The notes: generated from the sequence alone by a model not told the origin. Counted from the stretch's first letter, positions 10,401 to 19,211 are shown. The stretch: DNA of 64,000 bases from Chrysophaeum taylorii (GCA_029834535.1 JAQMWT010000161.1:1-64000); one strand, 5' to 3'. Numbers and translations are program-made.

Positions 10401-13400
10401 GCGCGTCGTCTCTCTCGGTTTGTAGCAGCTGCAGTGCGTCTTCGTAGTCTTCGGCGAGGCTCGCATTGCGCTCGCGTCGCGCCACCTGTTGGTCGCGCTC
10501 GACTTGAAGTCGGTCGGCGCGCTCGGATGCTTCCGTCGCGACCCGTTGCGCCTCGGCTTGCGCCTGGTTCGCGCATGCGGTCATGGCCTGAAGTCGTTCC
10601 ACTTCGCTCCGCATTCCCTGCAGCTGCTCTATGGCCGACGCGAGCTCCTTGGTAAGCTTTTCTTCTCTGCTCGAATACGCAACGCGGTCAGCATTGAGCT
10701 GGTCGGTGCGCTCGGTCGCCTTGGTCACGGCCTGTAACTTATTTTCGGCTCCCGTACGACGCTGGTCTTCTTCACCGAAGGGCGAAAAGAGGCACTTCGA
10801 CAGGCTCGGTGCTTCGGAGGTGGTCTTGCCACCATCGGAAGAGACCGTCGAGAGGAATTCCGCAAGCGCGTTCTTTTGCTTGCTTGGCTGCTTGTCCGGG
10901 CTTGGAGACTCATGGTTTGGGGAAGGCAGTTGGCTTCCATTGGAAGCGAACTGGGCGAGAAATGCAGTTAGGTTGTTTCGGCTGGGTGCTGGCTCATCCG
11001 GCTCCTTTTCTGCGTTTGTCTCGAAGTCTAGTAGAAACGCGTTGAGTTTGCTTGGTGTCTGAGTGTCGAGGTTGAGACACGGCGGCTGCATCTCGGGCTC
11101 GGCCTGCCATCGATTCTCGGCGAGAGCCTCTTTGTGCTGCCTCGCCTCATTGCTGGCACCTCTCGCCTCGACCACAGCACAATGCATCTTTTCCCTCTTC
11201 GCCTGCTGAAGTTGCTGCGCGTAGTCATCTTCTGTGATGTGCGTTTTGAGCTCTCGCCCGGCCTTCAGACGGTCGGCATGCTCGATTATTTCGGCCGTGG
11301 AGCGCTGCGCCTCAGTCTGCGCTCGTTGCGCGCGTTCGTTCGCGACCACGAGTCGTGCTTCTTCGCTTTGCATCTCTTGCAGCGGCTCGGTGGCCGACGC
11401 GAGCTCCATGGTAAGCGCTTCTTCTCTCCGTACCAATTCGCTCTCGCCCGTTGTGAGGTCAGTCTCAGGTCGGTTGGCGCGTTTTGTCGCCTGATCTTTC
11501 TTTACTTGGAGGTCGTCCAGTCCTTTGGCAGCAACAGCTTCGAGTTGCTCCTTCTCGGCGACGGCCTCTCGCAACTGCTCGGCAAGGGCCTCCGTCTCAC
11601 GTCGCAGGGCGAACATTACCTCGGAGTGCGCCTTTTCACCAGTCCCTTGCTCATAGCGCTCAACTTGCAGTCGGTTCGCACGCTCGGTGGCCTCTGCCGC
11701 CGCCTCACAGGCCGCGTCTCTCTCGGATCGAAGTTTGCCCAACAATCTATCGTTCCCTCGTAGTATTGCTGCTTGCTCGTCTAGCGCCTGCCGAAGCTCT
11801 TCGGCCTCGCTTCGCGCGCTCTGTAGTTCCTCGAATAGCTCAGATTCGTGCTGGAGATGTCGTGTTGTTTTTTGCTTGTGCTCGGTATCCAGCTTTCCGG
11901 CGCGCTTCGTAGCCGCATCTCCCTCGGATTGAAGGCTCTCCATTAAGCCTTCGGGCGGCAGTTGTGGCGGCGACAATGATGGTGACAACAAGACTCGTGG
12001 CGCCGCTGCCGTCGCTTTCAATCGTTCTTTTTCGGTCATGCCCTGCTGCTCAGCCAGCTTCTCCTCGCTCTGTGTCGCTGCCTGCTCGCGCTCGATACCC
12101 TCAGTCGTCTTCTTGCGAGCCTCGTCTCTCTCTTCTTGCAGTTTTTGGGCATTCTCGCTCGCGATTTCTTTGACGTGTCGCAACGCAGCGTCATCAAGCG
12201 GCGTAACCCGTCCGTGCGCGAGTTTGGCAGCTTTCTCATCAGCTTCTCGTCGCATCTCGTCTCGCTCGGCAGACTTCTCGACCGCCTCACGCCGCGCCTC
12301 ATCTCGCTCGGCAGCAATCTCGGCGGTCCCATCTCGCTGCGCCTCATCTCGCGCGTCCGCGTTCTCTGCCACCTTACGCAGCGCCTCATCTCGCGCGTCC
12401 GCGTTCTCTGCCACCTTACGCAGCGCCTCATCTCGCTCAGCCGCATTCTCGGCCGCCTCACGCTGCGCCTCATCTCGCTCGACCGCGAGTTTGGCCGCCT
12501 CGCGGCGCGCCTCATCTCGCTCGGCCGCTTGCTCGTTCGCCTCTCGGCGCGCTTCATCTCGCTCAATTTCCAACCTCGCAGCTCGATCGAGAAAGTCCTT
12601 TTCAACACACGTGAGTCGATCGAGAATATCCCCCTGCCCTCGGCGCGCCTCGTCGCGTTCAGCCGTGAGGCGTTGCACGGTTGCTTCGAAGTCGTTCGTC
12701 GCCTGCTTATGACTGTCCTCGGCTCGAGTGAGGCGAGCAACGAAGTCAGCTCGCTCTTCCTCGAGGTGCCTCACGGTCTTAAGGAGCTCCCCGACTCCTC
12801 TGTCGGCGTTGTCGTCCTCATCCTGGAGGCGGCACACCGTCGCCTCGAACTTATCAATCGCCTCGCTCGCAGCCAATCGCGCCTTGTCGCGTTCCGCGCG
12901 GAGGTCGTCGCGCTCCGAACAGAGAGCCTCGACGCGACGAGCGGCGTCCGCGGCACGGTCAAGCGCGTCTCGGCTCGCGCGTCGCGCCTCGTCTCGCTCG
13001 ACCTCCAGCCGCAGCGCTCGGCCCGCATCTCCTCGCTCGGCTTCGGCCAGCTTGGCCTCGAGACTCTGGATCCGGCGCTGGTGCTTGTCTATTTCGGCGG
13101 TAAACGCCTCGGCGCGACTACAAGCCTCGGCGAGCGACGCGCTCGCCAACGCGGAGGTGGCCGCCGCCTCCTGGGGGGTGGATTCATCGGCGGCGCGTAC
13201 GCCCTTCTCCTCGGCGAAGGACACGCTTCTTCGATGCTTGGCCTTGTCGCGGTCCTCCTGAAGCGCTTGCTGGACGCGGCGTGCGGCTTCGAGCTCGGCT
13301 GCAAGAGCGCAGTTTTCCCTCTCGAGTGCGACGAGGCGACGTCCAGGCTGGGGCGTGAGCGGCGGGCGGTCGACTTCGGTGTCGTCGTCGGACAGAATCA

Positions 13401-13977
13401 TTCGCGGCGACACGAACTTCTTCCGCGCGCGTGGCAGTGCCACCCGGTCTCGCTTCTGGAGTGCGTAGGTGGTCCTGCGCGCTGCGTCGAGTTCCTGGCG
13501 CAAACACCGCTTCTCAGTCTCCGTCTCCGAGAGCTTCTTGGTCAGTTTCGTCCGCTCGCGCCTCGTCGTCTCGGCCTCGGCCGCCGAGCGCGCCGCCTTG
13601 CGCGAGGCTTTCGCGAGCTCGGCGTCGGAGGCAGCCGCGGCCTCGGTGGCCGACCGCGAGAACGCCGCGTGCGCGGCGCGCTCCTCCTCGAGGCGCTTCC
13701 GCATCTCGCCAAGCCGCCGCTCGTACGACTCCTTCACCTCGTCCAACGTGGCGCGCAGCGCCTCGAGTTGTACGTCGACCTTTTTTTCTTCGTGCTCGGC
13801 CGTCACACGCTCCGAGAGAGCCTCGAGCAAACCCTCCTCGAGCCGCGCGGTCCGCTTCAGGGCGGCGCGCAGCTGCGTCGACGCCTTGGTGAACCTTTCC
13901 TGGTGCTCGAGGCTGGTAGCCCACGCCACCTCGAGCTCCGCCTCGAGGCGCCGCTTTTCCCTCTCGGCGCCGGCCAT
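7429..13977 (-). CDS. Giant coiled-coil protein (about 2182 residues)
   Basis: A single uninterrupted frame, almost wholly alpha-helical and rich in Glu, Ala, Arg, Leu and Lys with continuous heptad-like spacing, so a long rod or tether (centrosome, Golgi, basal body or nuclear scaffold type). The start is the ATG at 13975-13977; an upstream GTG extends the open frame by one codon only. Near residues 200-270 there is a break in the coil with Ser/Asp/Pro-rich sequence (ILSDDDTEVDRPPLTPQPG, RRSVSFAEEKG) that looks like phosphorylation sites. A second non-coil stretch around residue 1000 contains short repeats LNAFLLDFETN, LTAFLAQFASN and LAEFLSTVSS. Two exact-period repeats are described separately. 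The C-terminus is basic (SRWGRRR). No motor head or SMC ATPase is present. Function cannot be assigned beyond structural coiled coil. Confidence 0.8.
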   Translation of the reverse strand: MAGAEREKRRLEAELEVAWATSLEHQERFTKASTQLRAALKRTARLEEGLLEALSERVTAEHEEKKVDVQLEALRATLDEVKESYERRLGEMRKRLEEERAAHAAFSRSATEAAAASDAELAKASRKAARSAAEAETTRRERTKLTKKLSETETEKRCLRQELDAARRTTYALQKRDRVALPRARKKFVSPRMILSDDDTEVDRPPLTPQPGRRLVALERENCALAAELEAARRVQQALQEDRDKAKHRRSVSFAEEKGVRAADESTPQEAAATSALASASLAEACSRAEAFTAEIDKHQRRIQSLEAKLAEAERGDAGRALRLEVERDEARRASRDALDRAADAARRVEALCSERDDLRAERDKARLAASEAIDKFEATVCRLQDEDDNADRGVGELLKTVRHLEEERADFVARLTRAEDSHKQATNDFEATVQRLTAERDEARRGQGDILDRLTCVEKDFLDRAARLEIERDEARREANEQAAERDEARREAAKLAVERDEAQREAAENAAERDEALRKVAENADARDEALRKVAENADARDEAQRDGTAEIAAERDEARREAVEKSAERDEMRREADEKAAKLAHGRVTPLDDAALRHVKEIASENAQKLQEERDEARKKTTEGIEREQAATQSEEKLAEQQGMTEKERLKATAAAPRVLLSPSLSPPQLPPEGLMESLQSEGDAATKRAGKLDTEHKQKTTRHLQHESELFEELQSARSEAEELRQALDEQAAILRGNDRLLGKLRSERDAACEAAAEATERANRLQVERYEQGTGEKAHSEVMFALRRETEALAEQLREAVAEKEQLEAVAAKGLDDLQVKKDQATKRANRPETDLTTGESELVRREEALTMELASATEPLQEMQSEEARLVVANERAQRAQTEAQRSTAEIIEHADRLKAGRELKTHITEDDYAQQLQQAKREKMHCAVVEARGASNEARQHKEALAENRWQAEPEMQPPCLNLDTQTPSKLNAFLLDFETNAEKEPDEPAPSRNNLTAFLAQFASNGSQLPSPNHESPSPDKQPSKQKNALAEFLSTVSSDGGKTTSEAPSLSKCLFSPFGEEDQRRTGAENKLQAVTKATERTDQLNADRVAYSSREEKLTKELASAIEQLQGMRSEVERLQAMTACANQAQAEAQRVATEASERADRLQVERDQQVARRERNASLAEDYEDALQLLQTERDDAQREMIEATESNKEARLREEALTDELRQARREADALADQLRQAVVDKEQLEIAAARKADLQVGIDDAHYADQLEADSAAYEKRLEALTDELESATKQLQGTRCEVTRLEAVIECAHVSQAEAQRAAIEATERANRLQIERDQEEAKRRQHDARLSDEDDLAGQLLQTQRDDARCALIEVTESNKQAKQREEALAEKLRLLQSETAALAEQLREAQMKNDEHDTGRKSAEAALQTALAECEAAVNRSKDAELEAAERLESNKRLEVEIEVARKAAGDALESAKREERESVLAEHQAQLESARIEERDRRTAEKHAECERLKAAHQQALDEAHERLAAEFAGERRALEEERDAAALRAQSSEAECDAALLRAQLAELNETNATAMHAKVLSERDAALVSRQVALQSLETSNHKDIKKQLLAALDERDEALRRAERAESSAVKRTQELEGERDAALARVASLEVKHEDVETKHQKLVEERDAAVVRAEHKYDETLKERDAAVLRAERALREVSASAQKHCEIAGRDVAELRGKCEDLEAENDALRDRIEEAAESDRELEELRAKCRDLEANLAAAPVDTGKLEDTRVKCEHLEAENDGLRAGAEVTATSERDLEELRKKCSILEKQTAAAASNTRELTELRDKFEDLEAENDGLRARVEVAAACDRELEELRSKCRILEQKNAAAASNTLEIEGLRDKCNDLESENDGLRARVQELAELRDKCKDLEAERDGLRERADDAATSSRGLEELHAKCRALEAELTMTSSNNCELSELRDKCQSLSRVNEGLRARAADVEEELEQAEKRYRAAVAEADVPNAQLTEARAERDEAIQRAQDVENEKMALIDRLAEAEARAAELRTELRRAEQDTTSEDIVAKLKTERDAAIEKVKETESKLTQRSARLHELREKLDDRRKKADSDTALVSSKQRTDDVVTAKQLQELEGDLCEAKLKIAELSAELVETRHNLAERTATSPKPEESTAPKKSTSRWGRRR
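8230..8820 (-). repeat. 165-bp (55-residue) tandem repeat in the coiled-coil gene
   Basis: The phrase encoding NDGLRARV-like sequence recurs at 8291, 8456, 8621 and 8786, spaced exactly 165 bp. Each unit reads roughly ELRDKCxDLEAENDGLRA...DRELEELRxKCRxLE. Fifty-five residues is five hendecads (5 x 11) rather than a whole number of heptads. Confidence 0.75.
12339..12422 (-). repeat. Two identical 42-bp units in the coiled-coil gene
   Basis: 12339-12380 and 12381-12422 are identical, each encoding a 14-residue KVAENADARDEALR-type unit (two heptads). The lack of synonymous differences indicates a recent duplication within an older array of ERDEARREA units. Confidence 0.85.
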
Positions 13978-14332
13978 CACGCGTCGCCGTCGACCCTATG
14001 ATTTGGGACAGATTTGGGACACCACATTCTCTACATTGCGGGAAACCAAACCAAATACCAAACCAAACTCATGGAGGAAAGATAGATACCGGGTAGGTAG
14101 GTGGAAGCAGCGGCAAAGATTTTTCTCGAACCTCATCCGCCGCCGCCGCCGCCGCTTCTTCGAGTGAAGAGAGAGATGCGACCGCCGACAGAACTTCGAG
14201 TGCAGTCGGTCGGGACGCGCACACGCTTGATTGATTCGATTCGATTCGATTCGACTCGACGCGCTAAGCGCGTGGCTCACCACCTCGGGGGGCTGTGGGG
14301 AGGGACGGACGACAACTGTCTATTCTAGACCC

Positions 14333-14364
<32 letters not shown>

Positions 14365-14810
14365 TCAGACCTCTCCCGAGCTTGGGAGCCAGGCCGGACA
14401 GGCAGGAACCGGTACGGAATCACAGAGGAAAATCACGCAGCTGGGGCAGAGGCGAGGGACGAGGACGGACTTGTTGATGGTGGACCGCCACTGCGGACCG
14501 CGGTCTTGTGCGAGGTCGTGCAAAAGCGTCGCAGGCCGCGGACGTGTTGGTCCACGAACAATCGTCCTGTCCGTCGCGTTCTGCCCAACCGAGCGAACCC
14601 CATCCCAGCGCGGACTTTAACCCGGGTGCTAACCGGCCAGCCCGGGAGGCGAGCAGGCACCGTCTCGCTCCGGGACGGCCGGGGCCGCCGCAGGGGGCAA
14701 GCGTGTTAGGCGCCGTCCTCTATCGCAACCAAAACGGCTAGCGATCGCAGGGTCAGGGCTGTAGACCCAACAACGGTCATAATACAAAAGTTTGAACGTG
14801 AAGGGCGACG
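13978..14810. promoter_or_regulatory. Divergent intergenic region with simple repeats
   Basis: This 833-bp gap separates the coiled-coil gene (-) and ORC4 (+) and must hold both promoters. It contains GATTC-type repeats (14229-14260), an AACT repeat (14333-14364) and a dispersed repeat (14362-14420). I see no TATA box at a convincing distance. Confidence 0.4.
14362..14420. repeat. Dispersed repeat shared with 60890-60946
   Basis: CTTCAGACCTCTCCCGAGC and the following bases, including GGGAGCCAGGCCGGAC and CGGAATCAC, recur at 60890-60946 with a few differences. No coding frame spans it. Confidence 0.7.
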
Positions 14811-16148
14811 ATGTGTTGGACGCGTCGCGAGATCATGGAGGTGCAGATGCCGATTAAGGAGCGGCTGGTGGTGAGCCCAGTGAAGCTCTGGAGAAAGAGG
14901 CGGCGCGAGTCGGAAAGCAGCAGCGTGCCGGCTTTGTTCGGGTACGAGGCGCAGGAGAGGGAGGTGTACAATCGGCTGAAGCGTGCGGCCGTGGCGGGCG
15001 AGTCGACGTCGCTGATTCTGTGCGGGTACAGCGGGTGCGGGAAGCATTTGTTGCTGGCGCGCGTCCTCGAACGGCTCGAGCGCGAGAAGGAGGTTCCGGA
15101 CTACGACGTGGTCCACCTGTCTGGAGAAGCGCACGCGGACGCGTCGGTCGCGCTGCGGGAAGTCGTGCGGCAAATCGCCGCGCGCACCGAGTCGCATCGG
15201 CTCGCGAGCCGGTACGTCGACGACCTGAAGGTGCTGGTGGACGAGCTCCATCGACGACGCGCCGAGGAGTCGGCGCCGTTGCTCGTCGTGTTGTCGCGCT
15301 TGGAGTTGTTCGCGAGCGAGCACCGGCAGACGCTGCTGTACGTGCTCCTCGATGCGATCCAGTCCAAGGAGGGGTGCGTGGTGGTGGTCGGTATCACCTC
15401 GGACAGGCACGTCCTCGAGTTGTTCGAGAAGCGCGTGCGATCTCGACTACACAACGTTCACGTATCTTTCGGCCACGTCGACGCCCGAGCCGTTTTGAGT
15501 TTTCTCGACGACCGTCTTCTTGCGTCCGAGGAGACGCCGTATGCGGTCGCGCTGGCCGAGTCGTGGACCCGCGTCAAGGCCTCGCCCGAGTTTGCGCGCG
15601 AGCTCGAGGACGCGATCGCCGTCGGGATGCCCGTCGCGTGGCACGCCAAAGTCGCGACCCTCGCCGTCGCCGCCCTCGCACCCCGCGCCCCGCTTCTGAC
15701 GGTCGAGGGGTGGCTCAGAGCTGTCAACGACAACTCCCCCAACAGGTCGGCCAACTGGATAAAGGCCATCGCCGCGCTGAAGCCGGCGAGGCTCGCCCTC
15801 GTCCTCGCGTATCTTCGCTTCGAGCGCGACGACAAGACCGACTACAATCTCGACCTCGCGGCCAAGGAGCTCGCCAAGCTTCGACAACTCAACGCCTCGG
15901 CGGTGTGCTTTCACGACGACGTCCTCCTCAAAGCGCAAGCGGCCTTGATTTCGATGACCGTCCTCAAGCTCGGCAAGAAGACGGCGCGCGCCGACGCGAG
16001 GGCCCTCGAACCCGCGACGCTCCGCTACGCCCCAGTCCGCCTCACGGGGGCCGTGTCTCTCGAAGACCTCTTTACGGCCCTACGCCAGGGTGCCCTCGAC
16101 TGCCCGACCGTCCTCCGCCAGTGGGTCCTCCAGGATGTTGTTGCCTAG
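14811..16148 (+). CDS. ORC4: Origin recognition complex subunit 4 (AAA+ family)
   Basis: ORC4 is an AAA+ subunit of the complex that marks replication origins and loads MCM with CDC6 and CDT1. The 445-residue product has the AAA+ P-loop region LILCGYSGCGKHLLL (residues about 68-82), then VHLSGEAHADASVALREVVRQI, matching the ORC4 pattern after the P-loop, and LFASEHRQTLLYVLLDAIQS...VVVVGITSDRHVLELFEKRVRSR, a close match to the ORC4 signature around sensor 1 and the Arg-rich helix. The C-terminal half is helical, as in the winged-helix part. Two catalytic positions are odd: the P-loop ends GKH instead of GKT/S, and the Walker B Asp-Glu is replaced by Ser-Arg (VVLSRLELF). The start is ATG 14811; a second ATG lies eight codons later. 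The stop is 17 bp from the convergent thioredoxin-like gene. Confidence 0.78.
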   Translation: MCWTRREIMEVQMPIKERLVVSPVKLWRKRRRESESSSVPALFGYEAQEREVYNRLKRAAVAGESTSLILCGYSGCGKHLLLARVLERLEREKEVPDYDVVHLSGEAHADASVALREVVRQIAARTESHRLASRYVDDLKVLVDELHRRRAEESAPLLVVLSRLELFASEHRQTLLYVLLDAIQSKEGCVVVVGITSDRHVLELFEKRVRSRLHNVHVSFGHVDARAVLSFLDDRLLASEETPYAVALAESWTRVKASPEFARELEDAIAVGMPVAWHAKVATLAVAALAPRAPLLTVEGWLRAVNDNSPNRSANWIKAIAALKPARLALVLAYLRFERDDKTDYNLDLAAKELAKLRQLNASAVCFHDDVLLKAQAALISMTVLKLGKKTARADARALEPATLRYAPVRLTGAVSLEDLFTALRQGALDCPTVLRQWVLQDVVA

Positions 16149-16165
16149 GAGTCTCTTACTTATTA

Positions 16166-16630
16166 TTAAAAGTCGTCGTCGTGGTCGAAGGCGAGGTTAG
16201 GTCTGGTGCTGTTCTCCTTGTCGCAGGAGGCGAGCGCTGCGCGGATGGTCTCAGGCTCGAGGCCCGCCCCGCTTCCGTGGAAGAAGGTCGATCCGTGCTT
16301 GTCGACGACAACGACGTACGGCACGTACTTGAAGCCCCAGTGGGCCTTGAACTTCTCCTTGGTCTCGAGGTCGGCGAAGGCGTGGGTCATCGCCTCCCAC
16401 GACGCAGAGGATGTCTTTTCCAATTCGGGGGCAGCGGTGGCGGGGGCGTCGAGGCACACCGCCAAAAACGCGACCTCGCTCTCCTCCTTGGCCATCGCGT
16501 TGAGCTTGGATAAGCACGCGGGACACCGTCCGCACCGCGTCGTCCAGAAGTCCACGACGGCGGGCCGCCCTCGCCGCAGCGCCTCGAGCGTCGTGGCGCG
16601 TCCATCATCGGCTACAACCGTCAGGTCCAT
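16166..16630 (-). CDS. Thioredoxin-fold protein (TlpA/nucleoredoxin-like)
   Basis: A 154-residue protein with a complete thioredoxin-like core: beta strand PAVVDFWTTRCGRCPAC with a C-x-x-C redox motif (CGRC, followed by a further Cys in PAC), a helix LSKLNAMAKE, and the cis-Pro strand YVPYVVVVDKHG. This resembles the TlpA/AhpC-TSA branch more than classical thioredoxin with its WCGPC. No signal peptide is visible, so it is likely cytosolic. The acidic C-terminus (FDHDDDF) is unusual. It converges with ORC4 and diverges from ATG101. The substrate is unknown; disulfide reduction is inferred from the motif. Confidence 0.7.
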   Translation of the reverse strand: MDLTVVADDGRATTLEALRRGRPAVVDFWTTRCGRCPACLSKLNAMAKEESEVAFLAVCLDAPATAAPELEKTSSASWEAMTHAFADLETKEKFKAHWGFKYVPYVVVVDKHGSTFFHGSGAGLEPETIRAALASCDKENSTRPNLAFDHDDDF

Positions 16631-16749
16631 AATCGTTGTGATTTCAAAAAAAATAAGGGTAAGCGTTGTAATAATTACTGAGGAAGGAATTCATTCTTCT
16701 TCTGTGTACCCCCTCCTGCCAGAGATCCCCCCCCGGTAAGCCGCCGACA

Positions 16750-16780
<31 letters not shown>

Positions 16781-16811
16781 GTCGTCACGAACGCGTTGGG
16801 GTCGTTGTTCG
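16631..16811. promoter_or_regulatory. Divergent promoter interval with GTC repeat
   Basis: This 181-bp gap lies between the thioredoxin-like gene (-) and ATG101 (+) and must contain both start regions. A GTC trinucleotide repeat occupies 16751-16786, just upstream of the ATG101 start. Confidence 0.4.
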
Positions 16812-17441
16812 ATGAGTAACGTAAAAGAGTTCCGATTGAACGAGCTCGAACTGTGGGGCGTGGACCAGGCGCGCGAGGCGTTGTTGTGCGTGCTTCACAC
16901 GATCCTGTTCTGCCGCGCTCCAGGGCCGTTCCGGCCGCAGACCGTACACGCGAAGCACTTCGACCTCGCATACTCGCGCGTGGGCGTGACGTCGGTGACG
17001 CGCGCCGTCGAGCGCGCGGTCACCTCGTTGACCAGCGAGTCCCTCGTCCCCGCCGGGCCAGAGCTCCTGAAGGGGGCTATCGTTTTGTCGTTTTTCGAGC
17101 GTCGGCGATCCCGGTCGCTTTTTGGCCTCGTAAGCAACGAGGAGAAGGTCGTCTGGGAGCAATGGACCACGCCGGTCTTGGTCTCCACGAGGCCCCGAGA
17201 CCACCTCAACCCGACGGACCTCGAGCGACGACGAGCGCGCTACGACGCGGATCTTCTCCTCAGGCGTACAATCGCCGACGTCCACACTCTCGTCAACGGT
17301 CCCCTTGACCACGTTCCCAGCTCCATGTACGAATTCGAGATCCTTCCCAAGGACAACGCCAAGCTCGACCTCGATAAACGAGACGCCGCCTACGCGAGGG
17401 TCATGCTCAACCCACCGCTCCACCAGCTCGGTGCCCTCTGA
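16812..17441 (+). CDS. ATG101: Autophagy-related protein 101 (HORMA fold)
   Basis: ATG101 pairs with ATG13 in the ULK/Atg1 kinase complex that starts autophagosome formation. The 209-residue product matches family length (about 218). Key matches are QAREALLCVLHTILFCRAPG near the N-terminus, DLAYSRV, then FFERRRSRSLFGLVSNEEKVVWEQWTTPV, which contains the family-typical W-x-x-W-like EQW segment, and YEFEILPK near the C-terminus. The ATG at 16812 is chosen because the upstream TTG-initiated extension is only repeat-encoded Ser/Arg. It is a single exon. ATG101 is present in many protists but absent from budding yeast. Confidence 0.75.
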   Translation: MSNVKEFRLNELELWGVDQAREALLCVLHTILFCRAPGPFRPQTVHAKHFDLAYSRVGVTSVTRAVERAVTSLTSESLVPAGPELLKGAIVLSFFERRRSRSLFGLVSNEEKVVWEQWTTPVLVSTRPRDHLNPTDLERRRARYDADLLLRRTIADVHTLVNGPLDHVPSSMYEFEILPKDNAKLDLDKRDAAYARVMLNPPLHQLGAL

Positions 17442-17552
17442 CACGACACATCGCCCCTTCCTCGATCGCCACCCGAAAAAGAACACCTCGTCTCCAACCA
17501 GCCAATCAACCAACTTTCGGGGTTCCGCGTTTGCTTCTGGGCCGGGAGTAAA

Positions 17553-17599
17553 GGCGGCGGCGGCGGCGGCGGCGGCGGGGCTCTTGATGTGATGGAAGC

Positions 17600-17630
<31 letters not shown>
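17553..17630. repeat. Simple repeats GGC and CCAG
   Basis: A GGC repeat (about 17553-17578) and seven to eight CCAG units (17601-17630) lie in the intergenic space before the DUF760 gene. Confidence 0.85.
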
Positions 17631-17882
17631 TAAAAAAGCGGTGTCGTTGTTGTTGTTGTCGGCGCGTAGCCCCTATTCTTCTTTCGAGCTTATCTTTCGC
17701 ATGACGTATTCTAAGGAGGAGCCGACGATAATCGGAGGAGCCGACGATAATCACGAGGGCGGCGGTTCGGGTTCGAAGAGGGTAAGGGTACGGTTGACGA
17801 CGACGACGACGACGACGACACGACGTACAGAATGGTCTCAACGGATCATGAACGGATCATTCAAAATAAGAGAGCCGCCACG

Positions 17883-19211
17883 ATGAAGACGGCGAGGCTA
17901 CTATTGTTGTCGTGGCTGGTCGCGTGCGCCCTGGGGTTCCACCACCAACCCCCCCACGGCGCGAGAGGAGAAAGAAGAAGAAGAAGCAAAGTAGTTCGGA
18001 GGATCGGGGACCTCGGGGGAGGGTTCCCGCTGCCCGAGGGGAGCGGCGAGACGCAGGAGATGGTCGCCAAGCAGTTCTGGAACGAGCTGACGAAAGACGA
18101 GCTCGCGGAGCGCGCGAAGGAGCTCGAGTTCGGCGGTGAAAATCGGCTCGCCGCGCAGTACGTGCTGCTGCTGACCGAAAAGCATCCAAACGAATTGGTC
18201 CGTGAATTCTACTCGTCGACGTCGCCGGCGGCGCAGGTCGCCATCCAGGAGGCGATCACGACGCTCCTCGGGACCCCGTCGCTCGACACGACCTGGACGA
18301 CGACGGGCCGGCAGGTCGCCGAGCTGTGTTTCCGGCTCCAGATGACGGGGTACATGCTACGAAACGCGGAATACGTCTTGGCTTTGCGCCAGATCTTCAA
18401 CATTCCCACCAACAGTACCATATCCAAGTACTCGGAGCTGCGTCGGGCCTTCGATCGCGTCGATGCGGACGGCGACGGGTTTCTGCGGCGCGAGGAGGTC
18501 GAAAAGGTGTTTGACGAGATCTACGTGGCCGCGATGGAGGACGCGGCCAAGCGAAACGCGACGACGGAAGAGATTGAATTGCAGGAAAAGAAGATGAAGG
18601 AGATCGAGAGCTTCGTGCGGTTCTTCGACGCCAACGCCGACGGCCGGGTTTCTTTCGACGAATTCTGCGACGGCATCACGAGCGGCGCGGGCGTCGAGGA
18701 CGACGACGACGACCTCCCCTTTCCGACGGCGTTCACTCCGCCGATTTCGGGCGAGATCGACCTCGTGCTCAAGAACAGCGTCCGCAAGGTCGACGCCGCC
18801 GAGTATGTCGCGAGCCTCCAGGCCGAGGCCGACCGCCTGCGCAAGGCGCTCGCCAAGGCCAAGGCGACCTCGCCTTTTCTCCCCAACGACGTCGACGACG
18901 ACGCCGCGACGCTCGCCAAACAGCTCGAGGACCAGGTCACTTCTATTTCCAGATACGTCGGCGACCTCAACGAGGACGGCCGCAAGGCCCTCACCACCAC
19001 CATCACGCCCGACGCCCATCAGGCGATAAACCAGCTCGTCAACTTCGTCATCATGGGCGCCGGCGACAAGGACCGCCAGATCCCGATCGAGGCTGGCCTC
19101 ATGCTCGAGCGTCGCGTCTTGGAGCAGCTCTGCCGCTGGCAGATCATCGTCGGCTACCGCCTCCGAGAACTGGAGGCCATGGGCGCCGCGAGGGATCGCC
19201 TCGGCAAATAG
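17883..19211 (+). CDS. Plastid-targeted DUF760 / EF-hand protein
   Basis: The 442-residue product starts MKTARLLLLSWLVACALGF, a signal peptide whose predicted cleavage leaves Phe at +1, followed by a basic region, so a bipartite plastid signal. An upstream in-frame ATG at 17832 would bury it. The mature protein has a first DUF760 unit (AIQEAITTLLGT...LCFRLQMTGYMLRNAEYVLALRQ), then two canonical EF-hand loops, DRVDADGDGFLRREEV and FDANADGRVSFDEF, separated by a helix, then a second DUF760 unit near the C-terminus (INQLVNFVIMGAGDK...LCRWQIIVGYRLRELEA). DUF760 proteins are plastid proteins of unknown function in plants and algae. Insertion of a calcium sensor between two copies suggests Ca2+ control. 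It converges with the next gene, 42 bp between stops. Confidence 0.78.
   Translation: MKTARLLLLSWLVACALGFHHQPPHGARGERRRRSKVVRRIGDLGGGFPLPEGSGETQEMVAKQFWNELTKDELAERAKELEFGGENRLAAQYVLLLTEKHPNELVREFYSSTSPAAQVAIQEAITTLLGTPSLDTTWTTTGRQVAELCFRLQMTGYMLRNAEYVLALRQIFNIPTNSTISKYSELRRAFDRVDADGDGFLRREEVEKVFDEIYVAAMEDAAKRNATTEEIELQEKKMKEIESFVRFFDANADGRVSFDEFCDGITSGAGVEDDDDDLPFPTAFTPPISGEIDLVLKNSVRKVDAAEYVASLQAEADRLRKALAKAKATSPFLPNDVDDDAATLAKQLEDQVTSISRYVGDLNEDGRKALTTTITPDAHQAINQLVNFVIMGAGDKDRQIPIEAGLMLERRVLEQLCRWQIIVGYRLRELEAMGAARDRLGK

Noticed and set aside
12136-14001. 621-residue plus-strand open frame opposite the coiled-coil gene
   Set aside because: It mirrors the GAG/CTC-rich codons of the sense gene; its composition is Leu/Arg/Ser-rich without domains, and it lacks the regular helix pattern of the minus-strand protein.
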